DNA from: Calonectria ilicicola
Taxonomy: Eukaryota > Ascomycota > Sordariomycetes > Hypocreales > Nectriaceae
Assembly: GCA_020809705.1 (NCBI GenBank)
Contig: CP085830.1
Coordinates: 5,704,001 to 5,768,000, forward strand
DNA length: 64,000 nucleotides
Direction of reading: 5' to 3'
The translations under genes and the position numbers were made by a program. Positions 55,601 through 64,000 of this stretch are shown here, piece by piece (the first letter of the stretch is position 1; every line of letters starts with the position of its first letter). A model generated the notes under the pieces. That model was not told where the DNA came from and ran no database searches. It worked only from the letters and a program-made list of their open reading frames with translations.

Positions 55601-58600
55601 AGCTTTAAAAATAAATTAATATTAATAATATACTTTAAAAGAATAAAATAATTACTTATATATTATTATTAAATAATCTTTTAAGAAAATAAATACTTTA
55701 TATAAAAGAGATTAAAATAATAAATATCTTAAAATATAATTAAGATAATTAATTAATAATAGTAAATTATAAGAAGCATTTTATATAACTTATATTAAAA
55801 TAGATCTAATAATATAATACTAAAATATATTATTTATAATCTTTATATTTTATTAATTTACTAAATAATTAATAATATATTCTTTTAATCCTTATTATTA
55901 AGCTTTTATATTATTCTTAATTAGAATATATAATTATATAATAAAATAGTAAAGATAAGTAAAAAGAAAGAGAAAGAAAAGAATAATAACTAATAATAAT
56001 AAAAGTAATAGTAATAGTAAAGATATATATTTAGCACCTAGTAAGAACTAAGTAACTTTAATAATAATTTATTTATAATTATATAATATATCTAGTTTCT
56101 ATTATTTAATTTTATATACTTTTAAAAGTAAAATAATAAAAATAATATTTCTAATCTTTTAAAAAAGCTTTATAAGAAATATTTATACTAAATAACTAAA
56201 ATACTATTTAGTTATATTTTATAATAATAGCTTTATCTTTTTATAATAATTAAAGTAATTATTACTAAGAACTAAATATATTAATTTTTTAATAAAAAGA
56301 TAATTAAATACTTAAAAATTAGATTAAATATATAATAAATATTATAATTTATTATATTAAAATTTTATTAAATATAAAAGCTTTTATATAATAAGCTACT
56401 ATTTAATACTAAGAATATTAATATTATTTTAATTAAAGCTTAAAGATTATATAATAACTTAAACTTTAATAACTTTAATAGCTTATAATTTATTAATATA
56501 AAGAATACTAAGATACTAAATAGTATATAATAAATCCTATTTTAATAAATTAAATAAAAGGATAATTTATATAAAATATTTATATAAAAAAAAGTAAAAT
56601 TAATAATAATAGCTTAATAATAATAATAATAATAATAAGATTCTTTTTAATCTTTACTTTATAATTATAGCTTTTTATAAGGCTTATATATAAGATTTCC
56701 TTTAATAAATAATCTTACTTATTTATATACTATTAGTTTCTTTACTATAAATATTAAAGCTTCTTTTTATTATATATATTAATATAAACTACTACTAATA
56801 TATATTTATATAAAAGAAGATAATAATATTATATATATAATATTATAAAAACTAAAAGTAAATAAATACTAAATAAAATAATATTTATTTCCTATTTTAA
56901 AAAATTAAAAATTTACTTTTTATATACTTAACTCTTATATAACTATTATATTAAATCTTTCTTTACTAGTATAAATTAAAGGCCTTATTATTATTATACT
57001 TATAATTAATTTTATTAAAAGGTAAGATTTAAAAGAATAATATAATCTTATTTTACCTTTATAAAGCTTATATATATACTAAGGTACTACTATTTTAAGT
57101 AATATAATAACACTAAGTTATTATCTTTATTATTAAAAAGAAGTTTATTTTAAGTAAATAAATTAACTTTAATTTAGTAGATATTAATATAATTAAAAAG
57201 GTAAAAATAAAACTAATATTATTTACTTAATTAAAATAAGTAATTATAATTATTATATATTTAATTATATTTATACTAATAGTATTATTTTAACTATAAG
57301 TATATTATTTTATTATACTTATTAAACCTTATAAAGCTAATATACTTTATTTTATATTAATTAACTATTATAAAGTAAGTAACTATAAGAATTATAAGCT
57401 AAAGAAATAGTAATAATAATACTACTTAAAACCTATAAAAAAGCCTAGTTTTAAAAGTAATTATTTTATAAAAAGAAAAGTTTTACTATAATAACTTTTA
57501 ATTATAACTTTACTAACCTAAGTAATTAAATAATATACTAATAATATTTAGCTTATAACTAGTTAAGTAGATTATTATTATTCTTATTATTAATTTTAAT
57601 AAAATATTAATTATTTTAATTAAAACTACCTTTATTAATATAGCTATTATAATTCTAATTTTACTTACTATAATATTATATAATAATATTATTATATACC
57701 TTAATAAAATTAATATAAAGCACTTTATATAATTATTAAAACTAAGTAATATAAATAATATAAATAGTATAAGTAAGTTAGCTTTATTAGTTATTATATT
57801 AGTTAAAGCTATTTATATAAATAGCTTTCTTAAATATACTTACTAATTTATAAACTAATAATAACTAAACTAAATTATTATTAATAAATACTACTTAACT
57901 ATTATAATAAGTAAGTATTAATAATATATATTATAATTAAGCTAATATATATATTAAATTTAAGTATAAATAATATAACTAATAATAATACTTTTACTAG
58001 CCTATTAAAATATCTTTATTTATTATAATAAGCTTATATAGTTAAAAATAATAAAAGAATTAATAAATTAACTTAATATTTAATATTTAATTTACTATAA
58101 GCAAAATTTAAGTATATTATATTAAAAAGTAATTTATTTAATATAAATATATTAAAATAACTAACTAAATCTCTTTTAAAATAAATAATAAAATAAGATT
58201 ATTTTATATTATTAAATAAAAAAAATAATAATAAAGCTTACTAATATACTAGAATATTTATTATATATAAGTAAATTAAATATAAAGAAAAAAATTAACT
58301 ATTATCTAGTAATAACTTAAAACTAATAACCTACTAACTATTATAACTATTATAACTTTAAGCTTTAACTTTAACTACTTATATATATATTAAATAATAT
58401 ATATTAACTTATTAAATCTTATAATAAACTTCTTATAAGAATTAAATAAAGCTAATAAAAATAAATAAATAATTAAATTTATTATTATTCTTAATATAAT
58501 ATAATAGTTATTATAATAATAATAATAGTAAAAAAAGTAATAGTAATAACTAAAAGAAAATAAGAAAATAATATAACTCTACCTTATATAATAATATTAT

Positions 58601-58850
58601 TTATATAAGATTATAAACTAATTTTTAAATAAGTAGTTAAATTAATAATAATATATAAAAGAGGAGAATAAGTATTATAATATATATTTTAATAATAGAA
58701 AAATCTAGTTTATAACTTATAATTAGTTTTAATTAAAAAGAAAAAGTAAGTTAAGTGGAGTAGTTTATAAGAGTTTATAAGTAAATATTATATATAAGTG
58801 TATAAAATTATTATATACTTAAATTAAAGGATTATAAAAAGGAATATAAT
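52653..58850. mobile_element. AT isochore, RIP-degraded retroelement sequence
   Basis: From about 52740 the sequence is almost wholly A and T (few G or C, dense TAA/TTA words), with no coding capacity. The switch is abrupt at the end of the DUF3433-like gene flank. The right end abuts an LTR preceded by a purine-rich AAAAAGGAAT stretch (a polypurine-tract-like sequence), so this block is best read as the degraded internal part of a plus-oriented gypsy element whose 3' LTR is 58851-59239. No domain can be read through the mutations, so the element type is inferred from the LTR. A short ATA/TAA microsatellite lies near 55395. Confidence 0.7.
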
Positions 58851-59239
58851 TGTTATGACCTATGCCACAACGAGGGCGGTCAGACTTGGCAGAATAAGGA
58901 TAGACCTACCTACCCAGGACTGTGATTACCATATATGTATAATTATTATTGCAATTAGGATATGATTACTATGATTACTATTATAATCATTAAGATAATT
59001 ATTATAATACCTAGTAATTATATATTAAGCTTAGAAGTATATAGATAGATTAAAACCAACTATAAGAGATAGTTTTGATTAGTTTTTAATATAACTTGGT
59101 TATCTTAATTACAATTGACTATTATCTAATGTAATATCTCTATTACTTTATTTTACTATAACATACTTAATCATCCTATTAATAATAAATCTTTTATTTT
59201 AATTGGTTTATTAAGTTAGGAATTAATTAAATTATTATA
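58851..59239 (+). repeat. LTR of a gypsy-like element, plus orientation
   Basis: This 389-bp repeat begins TGTTATGACCTATGCC and pairs, in inverted orientation, with 59508-59907. Its far end reads as TATAATAATTTAA on the minus strand where the partner has TGTAACGGTCTGG; every difference in that stretch is C-to-T or G-to-A. A purine-rich tract lies directly before it, so it is probably the 3' LTR of the element to the left. Confidence 0.8.
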
Positions 59240-59507
59240 TATTAAAAGCTCTTATTTAATTAATTACCTATATTAATAATTAAGTAATAATAATATTTAA
59301 AAAGAATCTTATTACTATTACTTCTTTTAATAATACTAAGTTAATTACAGAATTATAGTAAATTAAGAAGAAACTTATAAATATATAAGCCTAGCTTAAA
59401 GCAAAAGAAGCTAGAACTACTATAGTTAAAGGAAGCAAGGGTAAAGACATTAGTAAAATTCTAAGACCCCTAGCCCCAGAACCCTTCCTAGAAAAAGCTG
59501 CCAATAT
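59240..59507. other. Spacer between the two LTRs
   Basis: These 268 bp separate the opposed LTRs. The left two thirds are AT-rich. The last 110 bp (about 59400-59507) are much less mutated and read KEARTTIVKGSKGKD...RPLAPEPFLEKAAN in one plus frame, possibly a gag or host fragment at the insertion site. Confidence 0.5.
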
Positions 59508-59907
59508 TGTAACGGTCTGGTCAATTCCCAATTTAATAAACCAATCAAAATGAAGGATTTATTGTTAGCAAGATGGTTAGGTGTGTTATAGTAAAATAGA
59601 GCAATAGAAGTATTATATTAGATAATAGTTAATTGTAATTAAGATAATTAAGTTATATTAAAAGCTAATTAATTCTATTTTTTATAGTAGGATCTGATTT
59701 ATTTATATATTACTATATCTAAGGTTTTATTATTGTAATGATTAAATAAAGTTGGTTTAATAATATTTGCTATAATCTTTAGTGATATTGAATAGGGATT
59801 GTTTGACTTTACTCTTATTGATTGGTTATGTGGGTCTAGGGTAGTCTTGCTATGATTGATTAGGGTTCTGCCTATGATCATTGCTTTTAAGTGTTTAGGT
59901 TATAATA
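59508..59907 (-). repeat. 3' LTR of the minus-strand gypsy element
   Basis: This 400-bp LTR runs (plus strand) from TGTAACGGTC to TTATAATA; reversed, it is the equivalent of TGTTATGACC to GACCGTTACA, a proper TG...CA repeat. The flank at 59908-59925, read on the minus strand, contains AAAAGGAAAAG, a polypurine tract placed as expected before a 3' LTR. Confidence 0.85.
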
Positions 59908-60769
59908 TAATACTTTTCCTTTTATTGGTCTTGTCCTAAGGCTAGGTAAATAGGCTAGTTTCCCTACTTATAATTACTATATATTTTTTCTCTTTTATCT
60001 TTTTATAATTTAAGTATTAATAAGATGTTAAATTATGTTACTAAGATTGTATTTTATTTTAAGATAATTGAAGCTTATTAAAAGAATATTACTAAATTAA
60101 TTAATAAATTTGGTTTTAAGATGCTTTATTATTTAGCTTGTTTTTGTATTAGGTAGCTATCCTATGTTATAACTGAGAGAAAAAGCTATTATAAATTTTA
60201 TATAAGGAATAAGTATTCTAATTATGATTTTGAAGGTATTTCTATTTAGGCTTATAAATATATTCCTTCTTTTACTTTTATATACTTATTTTCTTTTTAA
60301 TTAAGCAAGTTTCTTATAAGAAGGATTAGATTAATAGGAAGAAGAAGAAGGTTAAGGTAGATTTAATAAATACTCTAGCTTGGTTGTAATGCTTGTATAC
60401 TTAGGAGTGTTATTTATATAAGAAGGTAAAGAAGATAATTTTTTAGGATTATAAGGATTTAAATAAATTAGAAGAAAAGGAGTATGCTAAGGTATTAGTG
60501 TTATTAAAGGTATAATTATTTAAGGATTATAAGATTATTAATTGGAGTGATTTACTTAATTTCCTTTATATTAATTCTGGAGAAATACTTCTAGTATCTT
60601 TAAGTAATATATAAGGTATTTGGTAGATTTTTAGATTATTTCTTTATAATTTTTTTATTTAATTTTAAATTTTTTATTCTTTTCTTTTTTTATAGGATTT
60701 TTTGATTTCCTATTAATCTTTTAGGTTTTTTATTTATAGTTTATATTTAGATCTTATATTTACTTAGAT

Positions 60770-61800
60770 ACCCTCGCCTGGTTTTAATAGTGAGATATAG
60801 AAGATAGGGTGGACCTTAATATTATCTAGAAGGTCAAGTTTATAGTTATTTTTTGATATTTTTCTTTTAATTAGGTATAATTTAATCTATGTGAAGTTGA
60901 TTTTTTTATTTTGTCTTTTTGTTATAAGATTTTTTATTGCTAGGTAGACTATATCTCCCTCCAAGAAAGATAGTCTTTTTAGCCTTTTTAGATTATAATA
61001 TCTTTTTATTATATTATAAATAAACTTAAGTTCTATTTTTATTTCTTTATATAATTTTCTTAAATTATCTAACTTAATTATAGCTTTTACTTAAATTATA
61101 CCTTCTAAAAGAGCTTAGTAAATATCTAGTATAAAGCCAAAGTTAGCTTTTATTAGTATTATTTTAATATTGTGATTATAGGATATATTATATGCTAATT
61201 ATACAATAGGTAATTTTTCTACTTAATTAATTTACTTATAGTTAATATAGTATTATAAATATTACTCGATTTTCTGATTTTAGTATTTAGTTTATCTGTT
61301 TGTTTGGGGGTAGAAGGCTGTGCTTAGCTTGTGGTTTAACCCTATTAAAGATATTAGGCTTTGCTAAAACTTAGATGTAAATGATTATCCTTTATTTGAA
61401 ATGATTTTAATTAATAGTTTATATATAGTAACTATATTTTAAAAGAAAAGGTAGGCAAATTATTCTTCTTTTATTACTTTATTATAGAGAAGGTAGTATA
61501 TTACTTTTATAAAGTAATTAATAATAATAAAAATATTATTATAATATACTCCTATAGTAAGATCTACTAATAAAAGGAGATTGATAATAAAGTCTATTAT
61601 GATTAAGTCCTATAATCATTATACAATAGAGGATGGTTGTAATAATCTATATAGTTTATATCTTGGTTTTTTAGAGTGTTAATATAGGCTATATTCCTTA
61701 TATACTTATTTAACTTTTCTTTTTATCTTATTAAAGGAAAATGTCTATTTAACTTATTTAAGGGTTTTATTAATGCCTTTATGGCTATATAAGGGATATT
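60770..61800 (-). pseudogene. gypsy integrase remnant
   Basis: Minus-strand translation shows IIDFIINLLLLVDLTIGVYY and NNIFIIINYFIKVIYYLL (core-domain start), then FTSKF, LNHKLSTAFYPQTDR and the NQKIE segment, where TAA replaces Gln codons. Further on, FLEGDIVYLAIKNLITKR and NIKVHPIFYISLLKP match the C-terminal domain found after the catalytic core in gypsy integrases. Multiple stops make it inactive. Confidence 0.87.
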
Positions 61801-62329
61801 TATAAATATCCCTTATTAACTCTATTTAATATTCTTCTAGTACTTATAGATAATTTGTTTTTTCTTCTTCTAGAAGTATTAGATTATATTTTTCAATTTT
61901 CTTTAATAGTAGATTGCCTTATTCCACTTATTATATTGGTATTTCTATAATAGTGGTTCTAGTTATATATAGTAATCCTTTTATTTTTATAGTAGTGATT
62001 ATTTTCTTTGTTTTTATTGTTATTTTATTGATTAGGGCTTGTTCTAGTTCTCTATTAGTATTGTAGATTAATAGTTTTTCTTGTATTTTTGGTTTTTCTA
62101 TATTATAGTTGGGTTAGTAGCTGATTGTATTGGTATAGTTATTCTTAGTTCCTTTAATATAAATAATTTAATAGTTAAATTTAGATAGGTATTTTATATA
62201 TTATAATTGCCTTTTATTAAGTTTTTAAGTAATTATAAAGTAAGTAATATTTTTATAGTTGGTATATATTATAATTTTATAATTACTTTTTAAAAGGTAT
62301 TATTAGAATTCTTTAAAAGTATTAATAAT

Positions 62330-63240
62330 AATAAGGAATTCTTTATTATAGATAGGGTAATTTAGCTTAAGATTATATAGCTTATATAAGTAAAATATTA
62401 TAGGATATAGATTTCCTTTTTATCTCATTATCCAATCTAAGCCTCTAAGGCAAAGTCTAATATATTAATTTCTAGCTCTATAAGCTTATTAAGATTAAAT
62501 ATTATAAGAATAGATTCTTCTAAAATAGTATTTCTTATAATTTTAAATAATTACTATACTTTATTTCCCTATTAAAAGGTAATTTCTTTTTTAATTAGTT
62601 CTATTATACCTAAGGCAATTTCATTAAATCCCTTAATAAATCTTTAATAATAGTTAATAAATCCAAGGAAGGCTTATACTTTCTTTATATTAGTAAGTTC
62701 CTTCCAATCTTTTACTATAATAACTTTCTTTAGATCTATATGAATTTCATTAGAGCTAATAATATATCCTAGAAATTCTACTTTTTAAGTGTAGAACTTA
62801 CTTTTTTTAATTTAATTAGGAGTTTGGTATCTTGGAAGGCTTTTAAGATCTTATAAATATATTCTTTATATTCTTCTTTATTTTTAAAGAAGATAAGGAT
62901 ATTATCTAAGTAATAGATAATAAAGATATTTAAGTATTTTTATAATATATTAGTTATTATTTATTAGAATAATACTAGTATATTTATAAGTCTAAAAGAT
63001 ATAACTAGATATTCAAATAGTCCAAATTTAATTTGGAAAGCGGTTTTCCATTTATATCCTTCTTTAATATAAATAAGATTATATACTCCTTTAAGATCTA
63101 GTATAATAAAGATATTAATTTTATAAAGGCAATCCTTTATTTTATTAATTAGTAATAATAAAGTATAATCCTTAATAGTAATATTATTAAGCTATCAGTA
63201 GTCTATAATAAGATATAATTTCTTGTTTTTCTTAGGTATA
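62330..63240 (-). pseudogene. gypsy reverse transcriptase / RNase H remnant
   Basis: Minus-strand translation shows LYLIIDY...LNNITIKDY, then LDLKGVYNLIYIKEGYKWKT, AFQIKFGLFEYLVISFRL, the catalytic box YLDNILIFF (normally YLDDIL, here Asp-to-Asn) and EEYKEYIYKILKAFQD. A later LDLLTI...LRDLMK segment in another frame matches the LGFxNFYRRFI region, followed by an RNase H-like start. At least six stops interrupt it. The order and motifs identify Ty3/gypsy rather than copia. Confidence 0.88.
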
Positions 63241-64000
63241 AATATAATAAAGTAATCGGTTTTAAAGTTTAAAATATAGATATATCTTTTTTTAAGTATA
63301 TCTTAGATATATTTCTTTAAAATATTAAGCTTAATTTAATTAAGATTATAAATAAGGTAAAATTGAATATTAGATTTATCTTTAAAGATAATTTTATAAT
63401 CCTACTAATTAAACTTAAGTAGTCTAGTATCTAGTTCTTTTGTAAAGAGTTTTTTGTAGATTTAGTATTATAGGGGTATATTATATAATTTATCTATTTC
63501 TACTTTAGTCTTTATTTTTTAAAACTTTTATTAATTTATTAAAATTATACTTTAAGATAGGTGATTATTTATTATTTTTATTTTTTCTAATTATTCTTAT
63601 ATTTATATTTAATTTCTTTAAGTAATAAAGATTCTTTTTTACTTATATCTCCTACTTAATTAAAGCTAGGAGTTTAAGATCTTTTATTATAATTTATAAA
63701 AATATTATTAGTTATATTATACTTTTTAAGTATTTACACCTAGCTAATATATTAATAGATATTAAAATTATATTGGTATAACTATAGATACCTTAAAATT
63801 AGATTATATTATTTAATATTAATAATATTAAAGATTACTTTTTAGTTTTTTCTTTAATAAAGACTTTTAGGTAATTAATTTTTTTATTTATAATACTATT
63901 ATTATAGTTAAAAGAGGTTCCTTTTATATTAATAATTTTATATAGGTTGATTTTTATTATCTATAGTAGCTAGAGTTAATTAATTACTTGAGAATTAATA

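Larger units (their letters stand above)
59508..64000 (-). mobile_element. Ty3/gypsy LTR retrotransposon, RIP-degraded, partial
   Basis: The element lies on the minus strand and runs off the right edge. Reading from right to left it shows a reverse transcriptase, an RNase H region, an integrase with the core and C-terminal parts, a polypurine tract and a 3' LTR: the Ty3/gypsy gene order. All frames are cut by TAA/TAG at former Gln and Trp codons, typical of CpA-to-TpA RIP. The element is less decayed than the sequence left of 58850, so it is younger or was hit fewer times. The 5' LTR and gag should lie beyond the window. Confidence 0.88.

Noticed and set aside
59699..59881. 60-codon minus-strand frame inside the right LTR
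   Set aside because: It lies wholly within the LTR and is low complexity.
52653..64000. CRISPR array, tRNA or rRNA in the AT-rich end
   Set aside because: No regular spacer-repeat pattern, cloverleaf or rRNA core was seen; the repeats are simple AT words and LTRs, and no telomeric TTAGGG array occurs.

Overview
The window is filamentous-fungus nuclear DNA, most likely an ascomycete of the Sordariomycetes (order and genus are inference). Genes carry short introns of about 45-70 nt with GT-AG or occasional GC-AG ends and CTAAC-like branch points. Families typical of such fungi are present: a PTH11-type receptor, a 2EXR/F-box-like protein, a DUF3433-like membrane protein, a secreted L-amino acid oxidase and several MFS carriers. 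The last 11 kb is an AT-rich block of Ty3/gypsy retroelements with the C-to-T/G-to-A decay expected of repeat-induced point mutation (RIP).

Layout. 0.8-16.9 kb: a catabolic-looking neighbourhood with a GH3 beta-glucosidase and a divergent Gfo/Idh/MocA oxidoreductase, two carotenoid/stilbene-cleaving oxygenases (the second broken by an in-frame TAA), an alpha/beta hydrolase divergent from a DHA1 drug-type MFS carrier, and a multi-pass membrane protein. A reasonable but unproven reading is deglycosylation, oxidative cleavage and export or detoxification of plant stilbenoid/phenolic glucosides. Its promoters contain several striking palindromes.

17.6-24.4 kb: a gene graveyard with a frameshifted secreted Cys-rich protein, a cytochrome P450 relic and a broken 2EXR/F-box-like gene bracketed by inverted repeats, plus one apparently usable PTH11-like seven-helix gene. 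25.1-26.9 kb: an intronless ankyrin protein ending in a CaaX box.

27.2-39.8 kb: a nitrogen/sulfur-type neighbourhood with an FAD amine/amino-acid oxidase, a secreted amidase, a secreted L-amino acid oxidase, a DHA2 MFS carrier and a PLP cysteine-synthase-like domain fused to a rhodanese. 42.5-52.7 kb: an ACS/DAL5-type MFS carrier, a GPI-type Ser/Thr-rich surface protein and a very large DUF3433-like membrane protein.

52.7-64 kb: an AT isochore with two gypsy LTRs in opposite orientation (tail to tail) and a RIP-degraded pol gene on the minus strand that runs off the window. Five otherwise well-preserved genes carry a single 1-nt frameshift each, three of them in or next to homopolymer runs, so either assembly error or real decay must be considered throughout. 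All exon models are hand-derived from reading-frame continuity, splice signals and remembered family patterns; no search was run.
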